From Henricia sp. BOLD:AAB3569 (taxonomy: Eukaryota > Echinodermata > Asteroidea > Spinulosida > Echinasteridae): DNA of 64,000 bases. A program made the translations under genes and the position numbers. The DNA lies in the NCBI GenBank assembly GCA_037783545.1, contig JBBELK010000964.1, positions 248,001-312,000 of the forward strand, written 5' to 3'. A model generated the notes under the pieces. That model saw only the letters and a program-made list of their open reading frames with translations, did not search any database and was not told the origin of the DNA. Each line of letters begins with the position of its first letter. The stretch's first letter is position 1. Of the stretch, positions 1 through 11,600 are shown in pieces.

Positions 1-576
1 AAGCTTTCTAAACTTTTCCGGAGGTTTTACGACAATCACGAATGTCATGCCGAATGAATTGAGCTTTTTTTTCAGAATATTTTTGTATAAAAATTATAGA
101 ATTCATCTGCAAGAGAATCCGACTATACTGTGGATAAACGAAAATTCTATCTTTTGGCATAGGACCGACCAAGATCAGTACTTACCGCATGAAGCCACGA
201 AGCGTCCGCACGGTGACACAGCAGCGTAGTTATTGTTCATGTGATGTGTGTCAATGGTTTGTAATATCTCACCTAGAATAAAAATAAATAATTTAATCTC
301 TATTAGATTTCTCGGCCATTTCCCGGCGAAAGTCTGTCGATTTTGCAGGACGATTTCGGAATATAGACAGTTTAGAGCATAAACAATTTGAAGTTCGTTG
401 GGAAAATTCCTTCACTTCCAAATTTGCCGACATTTGGAGCATACTTTAGCCCAATTCCCCTTCACAGATTAGAGTGGGCAAAAAGTCCGAGCACGGGCAC
501 AAGTCAGTACTACACCCTCGCCGGGTGGCCTTGCAGCCACGGATAGGGTAGGAGGCCGGAAGCCCGGGCACCATTT

Positions 577-703
<127 letters not shown>

Positions 704-1150
704 CCACATCCAACAGCGGAGGGACCGCCAATTACAGGAATGGGAGCAAGTGTGGTTGAGTGCCTTGCTCAAGGGCACAGGTGCCACAACCCGTCGCGGC
801 CCGGAATCGAACCTACATTCTAGTACTAGCACAGAAACTTAAGTTCGACGCACTAGACCGCTCGGCCTTAACACCCCACACATCATTAGATTTCTCGGCC
901 ATTTCCCGGCGAAAGTCGGTCAATTTTGCAGGACGAGTTCGGAATATAAACAGTTTGGGGCATGAACAATTTGAAGTTCGTCGGAAAATTCATTCACTTC
1001 CAAATTTGCCGACATTTAGAGCACACTTTTGCCAAATTCCCCTTCGCAGATTCGGGATAGAAAGTTAACTTGGCACATCCAGAAATAGAGATATTTCTAA
1101 ATATTAATTCTGCATGCCATACTTGACGGTTGACGCATGTGTGTGACTAG

Positions 1151-1952
1151 GAGCCAATTTCATCAAACCTGTTAGCACTCGTTTTCTGATTATGAAGCGC
1201 TCTCTCCATTTCATAAAACTCATTCTCTGCTTAAAGATAGTATACATGATTGGTAAACCGTTACAAATAGTTTTATCCCCCTGTGTGATTGAAGATATGC
1301 ATGATTAAAACCAACCCGAGCAAAAACCAGCTCCGTACTTGGTCTAACTTTTGAGAAAACAGTCAAAAAAGGGTTTGCAGTCATTTCACCCCAAAACCAT
1401 TTCGCCCTGAACCACGGCCTGTGCACGAAGTGGTTTTGGGGCGAAGTAGCATTTGGGCGATGTAGTGTTTGGCTGAAGTGATTTGGGGCGAAATGGCACT
1501 CAAGCGAAGTGGTTTGGGGCGAAATAGCACTTGGGCGAAATGGTTTTGGGGCGAAATGAATTTTCGTCTCATGAGACGAAAACTAATTGTTTTACTCATT
1601 TCTCAAAGACTATAGCACTTCAGACAAAACAATTTCAGGGGAAGTTTTCTACGGTCATCATGTTTACATTGTGTAAGTTAGGCGTAAATCTGTGAACATT
1701 TATGATTTTCGGGATACCAATCATGTATACTGCCTTCAAGCATGTAGCAAACCAAACAGCATGCTAACCTACCGTTTTTTTGCTAACGCAACGCCATTTC
1801 CCATCTGGGAGCATGTGTGGTCTGTGGGAGCACTCTCTGCATGCTTTATAACAATAAGCTTTATGAAATGTGCTCTTGCTTGAGCGAATTTTCGTGCTAT
1901 GCTTAATCCAAAATTTATGATTAAGCATAACATGTTTTAAGAAATTGGACCC
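1151..1952. mobile_element. TIR element of the GGGGCCAATTTCAT family
   Basis: The left end (1151) reads GAGCCAATTTCATCAAAC and the right end (1952), in reverse complement, reads GGGTCCAATTTCTTAAAAC. These are inverted ends of a family that recurs at 52979-53694 and 61320-61561, with a solo end near 22285-22310. No transposase is seen, so it is non-autonomous. It contains the short minisatellite at 1375-1560. Confidence 0.65.
1375..1560. repeat. 30-32 bp minisatellite, GGCGAA(A/G)TGG units
   Basis: About five degenerate copies of a unit containing TTTGGGGCGAAATGGCACT, followed by a 16-bp palindrome at about 1558-1581 (TTTTCGTCTCATGAGACGAAAA). The first 25 bases are in the opposite orientation, so the block can fold back. 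Confidence 0.75.
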
Positions 1953-2143
1953 AGGCCTAAATTGGACTCGTGAAGGACCATGTTTTAATCTCACCTTTGA
2001 CATCCCAAATGTGTATCGTGGTGTCCGTGTATGCAGTCATGACAAAGCTTCCATGTGCGTGAAATCCAAGACCAATATTGATGATATCGGAGGTGTGTTT
2101 CTTCAAAATAAAATTTCAAAAAATAGAACAAATTTAAAATATA

Positions 2144-2714
2144 CTGAAACGCAAAAGAAACTTACTTGTTTAAAATGTAATGAAATTGTAACAGTTCAAA
2201 ATAAAACAAACCAACAATTGCTAATTGAAACATTGGCATTTTATTGATGACATGTCAAGTTTTTGACCAAGATACACCATCTCATCAGTTTGTTCTACAG
2301 TAAAGAACAGAAGAGGGTGCAATGTCAGTCCCCTTTCAATAGCGTGTGTGGCCACCATTGATTTGGATACAGGCAGTGCAACTGCATCGTCGGCGCATAC
2401 TGCCTACCAGTCTTTGGATGGATTGCAATCGTGGCATGTTGCTTGAAATGCCCATTTTGCACTAGCCTTTTTAAAGCCAACATCAAGACATCACGTGCGG
2501 CTCATTACAATCATCCCATACCCCTTGGTTAATCACTGACAGTCAAAACAGCTGTGCCATGAAGTGACAATTGAAGGTTCAAGTGACCTTCAGACACCGT
2601 TTGGTCTGACAGTGAGGACACTATTGTCCACAAATAAGTTCACACATTACTACATGCAGTGTTATTGTTGCTATTTAAAGGTTTGAAAGGTGGTAAGTTT
2701 CTTTTGCGTTTCAG
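2144..2714. mobile_element. MITE with 21-bp perfect TIRs and TA target duplication
   Basis: Perfect inverted repeats lie at 2144-2164 and 2694-2714 (outer sequence CTGAAACGCAAAAGAAAC). Both sides are flanked by TA (2142-2143 and 2715-2716). A TA duplication is typical of Tc1/mariner-type transposition; the family assignment is inference. No long ORF is present. Confidence 0.75.
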
Positions 2715-3040
2715 TATGCATGCCATGACTAAAGTGCTTACCCAAACTCAGACATTTATTTGTTCACATTTGTAGTGAATTAAATCACCTTGGCAGTCCC
2801 TGGGTCATTATCCCAAAAATAAATTGTTAACTTTCTTTAAATGAACTTGTTCAGATTTTTCCAGAAAATGGATTTCGTTCTAACCTAACAAACATATAAA
2901 ATACCTCCACAAAATACTATCTATCGAATACATAATTTCACAATAGTAATGAGAAAAATATGACAAAATTATATGTTCACAAAATCTCAACACCCATGAA
3001 AAAAATCATAAATGGGGGTTCAAAAATGGAATAAACTAAC

Positions 3041-3149
3041 CTTGGGGAAGTCCAATGAAGCAGTAGCGGTGCTGGAAGAGCCATCGTCCTTCTTAGCTAA
3101 CTTGAAGACTCTTATGTTGTTCCCTGTTGATAAGCTGGTAATAAAGGCT
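3041..3149 (-). CDS. TBL2: TBL2 exon 5
   Basis: Acceptor AAATCAG at 3150-3156 and donor GTTAGT just below 3041. It encodes residues 166-201: AFITSLSTGNNIRVFKLAKK, then a Ser/Thr stretch ending in LDFPK. This matches the end of the second WD unit of TBL2 and the conserved DFPK segment. It exits in phase 0. Confidence 0.87.
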
Positions 3150-6100
3150 CTGATTTGGGATAAAAAAAAAAAAAAAATTAAATTAAATTCAAATTGAGAA
3201 GAAAAAGAATTTGGTGTCAAATTTCACTACATGTGCACAAATTGTACTTGTCCAGCATGTATGCGCTCAGCATGCTCAGCGATTGGCTGCTATTTTATCC
3301 AACAGGGAGCACGTGTGGTCTAGTGGGTACACAGCCGTGCTCGTAATCGGAGGGTTATGGGTTCGAGCCCCACTTGTGCCAACGTGTCTGTGGGCAAGAC
3401 ACTTAGTCTCAATTGCCTCGTCAACCCAAGCGACATCTGGGGAGCTGTTATGGGGAATGCCACAATCTAACTGCTGATAGAGTTGTGCGCCTTGGCCAGG
3501 CTGCCAGCCTAGTTGAAGTGAAATGATTCTGGTGATTTCCTGACGGCAGCGGTAATAATGGCAACAGCGCCATGATCTATATGGAATGGCGCTATATAAA
3601 AACCTGCTATTATTATTATTATTATTCCGTTCCATTACGTTTTTTGTGCAACCCTTTTATTGAATTGAAGAACTGCGGAGTAAATAAAAATGTTGAATGA
3701 AATTTTGTAGCAAGGGAGTCAATCTAATTTTGGAAAAGTATAGAAATTGTTTCGTTTCAGCATAACATGACCAAATTGATTAAATTACCTCCAAAATGTA
3801 TTAATTTGGTGTTTCCGAAAGTGTGACATTAAGTCTCCCCCGTTACACCTGATATGTTATTTTTCATACAAAAATCATTAAAATGGCTTTTAAACCATTT
3901 TTGTATGAATTGTACTTTATGTACCCACTCTTTGAGATGGAAAGTATTTAAAGAACGTGTCCTGAATTAAAAACAAGATGTAAAATGTAACGGGGGACAC
4001 CAAAATTGGACCCCTAATTTATAGAAAGACCCTGCTGCTCGGGGCCAATCACGACACTTGTAACATGAGGCATTTGGTGTCAAATTTCACTGCACATGCA
4101 CAAATTGTACTTGTCCAGCATGTATGCGCTCAGCATGCTCAGCGATTGGCTGCTATTTTATCCAACAGTGGCATTCCGTTCCATTACGTTTTTTATTGTG
4201 CATCCCTTTTATTGATTTGAAAATTTGCAGAGTAAATACAAAAGTTGACGGAAATGTTGGTAGGGAGTCACAAAGGAACAAAAACTCAATCAAATTTTTG
4301 ATAAAGTATAGAAATTGATTCTTTTCAGCATAACATGACCAAATTGATTAAATTACTTCCAAAATGTAAGCATTTGTTAAACGTAACAGTCTCTTAGGAT
4401 GGCCTCACATTCCCAAGGAAAAATTCGGTATTTTTTTTGTATACATTGAACGAAGATTTTAAAGAAATTACCTCCTGGAATCAACAGATAATGTAATTTT
4501 AAGATATACTTCCCACTTGCACTTTTGTCGCAAATTCTGTAGAAAAATCACATTTTCTCCTTCAAAAATTGCCTACAGTTAGTGCACAAGATAATCATTC
4601 ACGCGCGCGCGCAGCACCCTCTGTTGTCGCGCTTACGCACAGACCGCTCGCCGCGTCATTTTGTGCATCACTTTATGCAGTAATTTTATCATTTATTTAT
4701 CTCAGAAATGCAACATTTGCGACAGAAGTGCATGTGGGAAGTATATCTTAGAATTTGATGATCTGTTGATTCCAGGCAGTTCCAGGAGGTATTTTCTTTA
4801 AATCTTTGTTCAATTTATACGAAAAAAATACAAAAAATTCCGTTATGCACTTACTTGCAGTCTGGACTGAACTTGACTTTTGTCGCATGATCATATTCCA
4901 CATTCCCTCGGATGCATCTAGGAATTAAAGAAAAGAAAAAATTAAACATCTTTGTAAGACATCTTTGTCCTTGTAACGAAAGATACATGTGCATGAGAAA
5001 TTTGTACAGAGGTTTGAGAAAGGCATACACCATTTGACTGTAAATGTTTTTTGTTTTTTTTACCGATATCTATCTTCAAAACTTTTTAAGTCCCAAAATA
5101 AAAAGAAAATTAACAAAAAAAACTTACTTGTGCTCTTTATCCTTGAATTCCTTCACGCTCCAAACACGAACTGTGCGGTCTGAAAAAAAAAAAAATTTTA
5201 AATAGTGAAATTTAAATAGTGAAATTCTTGTGTGGTATGTATATTTTATGCACCTATCAATTGTTCTGGCAATGTATAGACACAGGGGCAGTTGACGAGT
5301 TAAAATGTCAGCTTTGCCGCCGTCTTCCACGGTTGCATTGTCCACCATTCATTTGTACACACCGTGTTTTCAACTTGAACTTGATGGCTGTGGACGGCCT
5401 GTCAGTGTAGCAAATCTCGGTCCGTGGCGGCCGCAAAGTATGATTTTTTTGGTGAGAAAATTCGTACAACGAATGTAGAAATGACTCAAGAGTCAGTATT
5501 TGTGGTGCTTGACGTGATATTAACTTTTGGCCAATGACATTTTCCTTCTGTATTTTTTGCCAAAAATAATCCTGGCATCAGCCGCAAAGGAAACCTTTTT
5601 ACTAAAGGATATTCTGAGAACTTACCCTCTCCGCAAGAGGCTAAATATTTGCCATTGATGCTGAAGTCAATGTCTAAGACACTGCTACTGTGTTCCTTTA
5701 GCGTTGATGCAAGATGAGGATGACTGAATGTGGACTGTGCACTGCGCTTTGATAACTGCTTCTGGCGTTTTCCTGGTTGGTTGGCTTTTGATTTCTTGGT
5801 TTTATCTGTCTTTTTATCTGGAAAAACGGTATGAACGGAATTAAGATGTGAAAAGAATGGAGCGGAAAGAAGTACAGTGAAACCTGCTATTAAGGCCACC
5901 TTGATAAACAGGCCACCTGCATATAGTGGCCACCCACCTTTGGTCCCAAATGCCATGTGTATAATGCTTAAGAAACCTCTATAAAGAGGCAACCTCTTTA
6001 TAGTGGCCAGTTTTTTACGGTCCCGAGGATGGCCACTATAGATGTTTCACTGTACTTCCAAATACTGAAAGGCAGAGGCCTGTTTTTTGCTGATATATGC

Positions 6101-6466
6101 TATGCTCTTTGTACTGGGGCCCTGCCTTTCAATATAAACTTTTTTTTCCCCCATCAAAATCGTTGCTCAAAATCGTTGCTCAAAATAATGGAATCTTTAA
6201 GCAAGTCTTTTTACAGAAAATTGCAATTTTTGGTAAAATCAGAATTTCTACACGTTCTACATACCTCCCTGGCCGTAATAGTCTCAAAACTGACATACAT
6301 ACCTTCGTTTTTAACAATTTGACGATCAAATTCAACTTCATAAACAAAAACGGCTGGCATCATGTTTTACAGAGTCCATAGCCTGCGCCTGCACAATGGC
6401 GCTCGCCTATAACAGTTTCAAGCACCAGGCCGTACCATTTTTGGATGAGGAGGGTGGGGGTGGGGG

Positions 6467-6504
<38 letters not shown>

Positions 6505-7975
6505 TTTGTTTTAGCATGCCACTGTGCGGTCAGTGATTGAAGGATTCACGTCAAATTACCACCAAACGGCTTTTTGTCAAAGCGACCCACGTGGCAAGTG
6601 TTTCCTCACAAAATCTTAAAATCTTCTCTCCTAAATTTGAGTTTTTTGGATCAAATCTGCACTTACCAATGCTTGACAAATCAATTTAAAGAAAAACATT
6701 CTTCTCAACTTCTCAACTTCTCAACTTTTACTAAATCAATTTTTTAACTTTACAAGTTGTTTTTCACCCCACAATTTCATAATTAAAAGAAAAGTCCTGT
6801 CTTTCGCCACAAAATTTAACCTCACACTTCAAGACCGATGTAAGTGCGTGCATCATTCAAATGATGCGTGCGTGTCACGCTAGAATTTCGTAACAGAAGG
6901 AATTGGTCTCGAAATCAGACAGAAAATTGCACTTTTTCCCACAAAGGTAAATAAGTTATTACACCTCAGCTTAAACCTCAATACCCATTTATTCCTTAGA
7001 TGTCGTGTCAAGTGTATTTGTGGCTATTTTGAGGGTGAAAACTGTTGCTTTTTTGGGGGCGTGTGAGAGCTGGGAATTAAGAAATACTTTTTAACCCAGA
7101 TTCCCTTAGACCCTACAATATCCCACATAACGTCCCCATGAGAAAAAAATCCCCGATATTTGTAATGTAGGCATCTAAGTTAAAGTTACTCGGACTAGAA
7201 AAATCATATCATTCTGTTATCAATAACAAATTAATCAGTATTAACAAAGGGGTATTTTTTTTCATATACATTGAACACGGATTTGGGTAAATTTATATAT
7301 TGGAATCGATAGCTTATTCAATTCTAAGATATACTTCCCACTGACACTTCCGTCGCAAATGTTGCATTTCTGAGATAAATAAATGATAAAATTACTGCAT
7401 AAAGTAAAGCACAAAATGACGTGGCGAGCGGTCCATGTGTAAGCGCAACAACAGAGGGCGCTAAGCGCGCGCGTGAATGGTTATCTTGTGCACTAACTGA
7501 AGGCAATTTTTGAGGAAGAAAACGTGATTTTTCTACAGAAAAGCAACATTTGCGACAAAAGTGCAAGTGGGAAGTAGGCCTATATCTTAAAATTACATTA
7601 TGTGTTGATTCCAGGAGGTAATTAATTTAAAAACTTTGTTCAATGTATACGAAAAAAATACCAAAGAGTGCCTGTGTTTTTACAATAAAAAAAACTGCAC
7701 CAACAAAATAAATTATTTGCGGCAAGATTTGTTCAACATCCCATCCCAACCCCTCCCCGCCCCACAATAAAAGCCCAATTAAATTCACCATCATCCGCCG
7801 TGTCATCAGCGGAGCTTGCGGCTCGCCCGCCCATCCCAAACCCGCAGACGAGCATCAGCAGTCCCACGACGGCCGCTAGAGCTAACGTCACAACAACTGC
7901 CGAAAAGACCTGCTCCGTTCCTTCTCCTTCTTCAGACAAATCTCTGGCGCCATTTGGACCAACTTTTGCAGACAT
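3041..7975 (-). CDS. TBL2: TBL2 (transducin beta-like 2), 5' five exons, 3' part outside window
   Basis: ER-membrane WD40-repeat protein, known in mammals to bind PERK under ER stress. Five exons join in frame: 7975-7789, 5817-5626, 5179-5128, 4917-4855 and 3149-3041, all with GT/AG sites, giving 201 residues. An N-terminal signal anchor (about residues 24-48) is followed by a Lys-rich linker and then WD repeats. Key matches to vertebrate TBL2 are DIDFSINGKYLAS, EDRTVRVWS, EYDHATKVKFSPDC and NNIRVFKLAKKDDG. The human protein is about 447 residues, so roughly the last 250 residues (later WD repeats) are missing. No exon for them was found in 1-3040, so intron 5 probably extends beyond the left edge. 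Assigned from remembered family sequence; no search was run. Confidence 0.9.
3306..3627 (+). mobile_element. CORE-SINE-like, tRNA-derived, (ATT)n tail
   Basis: tRNA-like head with an A-box-like GTGGTCTAGTGGG and B box GGTTCGAGCCC, then a core TGGGCAAGACACTTAGTCTC, then a LINE-like 3' end GGCGCTATATAAAA and an (ATT)n tail. The core resembles the CORE region of MIR-type SINEs. It sits in intron 4 of TBL2 in antisense orientation. A related copy at 4075-4170 lacks the insertion and provides an empty site. Confidence 0.85.
3812..4024. mobile_element. 5'-truncated copy of the 10454-10681 MITE
   Basis: From CCCCCGTTACACC to CCCCTAATTTATAG it is nearly identical to the full element at 10454-10681. 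The left TIR is lost. Confidence 0.7.
4427..4832. mobile_element. 406-bp hAT-like MITE, copy 1, perfect 8-bp TSD
   Basis: TIRs start GGTATTTTTTT-GTATACATTGAAC and mirror at the right end. The 8-bp duplication AAAAATTC flanks both sides (4419-4426 and 4833-4840). Other copies are at 7251-7662 (inverted) and 22772-23186. It lies in TBL2 intron 4, immediately beside exon 4. An 8-bp TSD fits hAT, but no transposase is present. Confidence 0.83.
4855..4917 (-). CDS. TBL2: TBL2 exon 4
   Basis: 63 nt between acceptor CCTAG and donor GTAAGT. It encodes CIRGNVEYDHATKVKFSPDC, matching the REHRSMRANVELDHAT...SPDC segment of the vertebrate protein. It enters and leaves with split Lys codons (residues 144 and 165). 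Confidence 0.9.
5128..5179 (-). CDS. TBL2: TBL2 exon 3
   Basis: 52-nt exon after a T-rich acceptor (TTTTTTCAG); donor GTAAGT. It encodes DRTVRVWSVKEFKDKEH with the preceding split Asp, the D-x-x-V-x-V-W strand that ends a WD repeat. Confidence 0.9.
5626..5817 (-). CDS. TBL2: TBL2 exon 2
   Basis: 192 nt, acceptor TTTTCCAG, donor GTAAGT. It encodes a Lys-rich cytosolic or luminal linker (KKTDKTKKSKANQPGKRQKQ) followed by the opening of the first WD repeat (LKEHSSSVLDIDFSINGKYL). Phase 1 at both ends. Confidence 0.9.
5875..6052. mobile_element. TA-flanked MITE, ends CAGTGAAAC
   Basis: Inverted ends CAGTGAAACCT... and ...GTTTCACTG flanked by TA (5873-5874, 6053-6054). A second copy of this family, split by another element, is at about 52950-53815. 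It lies in TBL2 intron 1, 58 bp from exon 2. Confidence 0.75.
6459..6503. repeat. poly-G tract
   Basis: More than 40 consecutive or nearly consecutive G on the plus strand, inside TBL2 intron 1. Its exact length in the assembly is unlikely to be reliable. Confidence 0.9.
7251..7662. mobile_element. hAT-like MITE, copy 2 (inverted)
   Basis: Same family as 4427-4832, opposite internal orientation, in TBL2 intron 1, 127 bp from the exon 1 donor. The flanks CAAAGGGG and CAAAGAGT are only an imperfect target duplication. Confidence 0.78.
7789..7975 (-). CDS. TBL2: TBL2 exon 1 with signal anchor
   Basis: Starts at ATG 7975 (context CGCAATGT), the first ATG in this frame; upstream in-frame sequence is open but has no ATG. 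62 residues plus one base, donor GTGAAT. An acidic N-terminus (MSAKVGPNGARDLSEEGEG) is followed by a hydrophobic segment VVVTLALAAVVGLLMLVC, which fits the ER signal anchor of TBL2. Confidence 0.85.
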
Positions 7976-8483
7976 TGCGAGCCGATTTCTGTGTAGTTTT
8001 GCAACTTTTATTAGAACGTTTGACCAGCAATCCGCACATGTACCTGGCACGATTTTGAGTTTGTCGACGTCAGAGCCGTCGACGTGTATAGACAGCGCCA
8101 CCACGCGTTCAAGGAGCGCCACCAATAATAAACTTTACCTAATCAGTTCAATGCTTTTTCTAATACACCGCCATGTCTTTTGACCGTAATAACGAGACAA
8201 TTTCAGACTCTTTACATAAATACAGTTAATATATAAGCGACAATAAGTTTGAATATTACCTCATAGTTATTCAATTTAAAAGTTTTTTCAATTATTGTAA
8301 ACAATACACAAGAGCAACAAAGCACTTGTCAAGTTTAGGATTTAAAGTCCAGACAATGTGCTATTTTTAGAACAGATAGTTTCGCGTCGGTACATGTTTT
8401 TGCCTCAAACGAGTTTCTACAAGCTCTCAAAAGCATCCGAACGTGTACATATATTCATAAATTTTCATAACTTTTCACTTACC
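7976..8483. promoter_or_regulatory. Divergent TBL2/POLD4 promoter region
   Basis: 508 bp separate the two start codons, which point away from each other. The segment holds a palindromic pair GTCGACG...CGTCGAC (8067-8087) and an E2F-like TTTCGCG (8380-8386) about 100 bp before the POLD4 ATG. No clear TATA box lies close to either ATG. Function is inferred from position only. Confidence 0.55.
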
Positions 8484-8601
8484 ATGGCGGGCCACCAGAG
8501 GTTGATCACTGATGTTTTTGCACAGCACAAGGAGATTTCTCGGACATCAAAAGCGAAACCCTCAACGCCGACAACACACGCGACAACCGAGGAGAAAAAA
8601 G
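8484..8601 (+). CDS. POLD4: POLD4 exon 1 (PIP box)
   Basis: ATG context ACCATGG is a strong Kozak match. It encodes 39 residues, MAGHQRLITDVFAQHKEIS then a Ser/Thr/Lys-rich linker, and ends in phase 1 before GTGGGC. Confidence 0.9.
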
Positions 8602-11600
8602 GTGGGCGGGGCATGGACATTCAATCCTTTCCTTGTTATAAATTATTTCAAGGAGCGTTTCCGAAATTCCCGAGTGACTTTGAACAAAGGTCTGCCCACT
8701 TGGCATTCCCACATTACAGTTTTTCTATTACTTGTATTCACATATGCAGCACAATAAATATTTGACAGAGTCAGCCCCCTCCCCCCTTCCATTGTCCCCC
8801 CATTGTCTCTCAAACATCAAAGGAATTTTAAACTTAAAGGAATTCTTTTCAGGTTTTAGGGGAGTTGGTGCATTAAGAAAATTGCAAAAGTGTGTTGAGG
8901 TATGGAACAGTTGGGGGAAGTCCCTTCGTCACATACATTGTATTGTGCTGGGTATTTAATAATACAGTCTAGTCCATCACAAGTCCATAAGAGCTGAAAT
9001 CACAAGTCCATCACAAGTCCATCCTCTTGCAACAGTGCCCCTTTAACACACTTTCCAACTCCTGCGTACCGGGGCCCTGTTGAAACCGGCCCCATTTCGC
9101 TGGGGAACAAGCAACAGAAATCTCGTCGCCTCTTTGGACCAATCATGAGGCTTGTCAGGTATCATGAGGCTTGTCAGGTGTCATTCGGTGTTTTCCACGA
9201 TCCACCTCATTACCAGTGCCAACTTTCAGCTGTCCGATCTAACACGCTCGCCGATTGGTCGCTATTTCTATTAAACAGGACATTATGTTACTAGTTCTCC
9301 ATCCCTCTAATTCATTTTATTAAAAAATACGTTGTAGATAAAAATGTTGCAGGAATTATCGATATGATCAACATGACAAAGAACAAAAACTCAAACCAAT
9401 TTCTAGAAAATATAGAAATTGTGAATTTTCACTTAAACATGACCACCGGTAATATCATTTAATTATACATCCAAAAATGAGTCGGGTGTGTGCTCGCTGA
9501 ATTCAACAGCCAGCTTACTCCACAGATTTGCGTGGATTTCCTCAGTGTATTGTATCGTCACTTTGCAGAGTGGAAATTCCCTGAGATCTCAGGATGTGAC
9601 AAGTCCAGAAACACGAAGCAAAGGATGAACAGGCGCAAAAGAATGCCTTTGTTGGATACTTGTGGTGGACTTGTAATGGACTTGTGATTAATGGACTTGT
9701 GATCAATTAGCCTTGTGATCAAGTATGGCGGGAAAAAAGGAGGGCGCAATTTTATTTGGGTATGAATTTTTTTAACAATTGTATTTCTTTCCAACACAGA
9801 CAGAATTATAAATAAAATAAATAAGTGCAATGTGAAAAATAGTTACATTGCATTTTATTTGATTTTATACCCACTTCAAAGTGCGCCCTCCTATTGTGTC
9901 CGCCATACTTCAAAAAGGCAAAAAGGCCGGACTCAACTACAACCCTGCTGGGTATAATATTTATTCAAAGCGCCGTCTTGTTTTCACAAATAAAAAAGAA
10001 ACTCAAAAAAGAAACTCAAAAACAAAACCCCCAAATAAATTGCAAATCATGCATACTCTGACTGCACCAGCATCTGCAAGAGCCACTTAGGCAGGGTGTG
10101 CCACTCTGCTTGAAGTGCTCCCTGAGAACCTGCACTTATAGGGCGGTTTTTGAGACGCACTGCTCCAGAGGTCAGCTCATCCCATGCAGGTTCAATCAGA
10201 TTGAAACCCAACAAAACATGTTTTCTGAGAGCCCTTATCCACATAATTCTCCCAGAAACAGGAAATGTCACTGTGACATTACATTGCTGTGGGAATCTCT
10301 TCATTGAAACAGGTCCCCTTTGACCTGGATGAAATCACTAAAGCAGAACAGTCTTGAAAGCGATTCCAAAGTGATTAGTCAATCAGTGCCTTGTTATTCA
10401 ACAAACTTCTCTTCTAATCAAGAATTGATATCTTGGGAGAGTAATATGGTGTTTCTATAAATTAGGGGTCCAAAAGTGTGACATTTGGTGTCCCCCGTTA
10501 CACCTATGTGTTATTTTTCGTACAAAAATCATTAAAATGGCTTTTAAACCATTTTGTATGAATTGTACTTTATGTACTAACTCTTTGAGACGGAAAGTAT
10601 TTAAAGAATGTGTCCTGAATTTACAAAAACAAGATGTAAAATGTAACGGGGGACACCAACATTGGACCCCTAATTTATAGAAAGACCCATTAACCTCACA
10701 GTTTAAGAAGGAATTTAATAGCAACTAGAAGTATGTCTGTTGATAACAGAGCATATGGCTTTCCGCTTTTTGTATTGTTTATGTTTGTATGCATGTAAAA
10801 CTGCATGCTATATAATACTACATGTACACTCTGTACACTCTGCTACCAGTTTTAAATGACAAGGCAGCCTCGTTTTCGACCAAGAGGAAGCAAGATTCAA
10901 GGTCAATGTCTGTGCATAAAATTTAGACCTTGGATAGTCATTACCAGTATCGAAGGAAACAAGTTCGTATCTCAAACGGTTGAATTTTTACAGATTTTTG
11001 AATTTGTAAGGCATTAAATTTCAGGCGCATGTAATCTGACACCTGGTGACGTCATCAAGATGTAACATCTTTGGTAAAGTACTTTACTATGGGTTCCTTA
11101 TTGTGACCAGGTTTGATGATGATCCAAGCTTTGCAAGCGACCCTTAGACCAGCGATACAGACTGTGGTTTGTCTATGGGACTTGGGGATAGTGTATGCAT
11201 GTTTATGTACACTCACACAGACTGCACTGTGTGTATGCTGTAGTATAGGTTGCTAGATTAAAAAATTAATAACAAATCAACAAATGACGTCACACTAATG
11301 TAACTTGGTATGTTATATGTTAATGACCAAGTCTACGTCCCTGCAAGGTTTCAAGGTCATACGACCAATAGAGGAAGTTAACGACCTTGGCTAATGTATG
11401 CTGCACAAACGCGCTTATTTGATGACGTCATCGTTACGCTACCAAATTTTGCTGATAATATGCATTAGATTAAGTCACAACAATACTAAAACACAAAATT
11501 TGACCTTCATCGGCCTTTTCGTTTTCTAGATATAGCCGTTAGAAGAACGCATGTTCAACTGAGTGTAATTTGACACCTCGTGACGTCATCAAACTTTTGA

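Noticed and set aside
7800-8183. 127-codon plus-strand ORF
   Set aside because: Antisense shadow of TBL2 exon 1 and the divergent promoter; no splice or start context.
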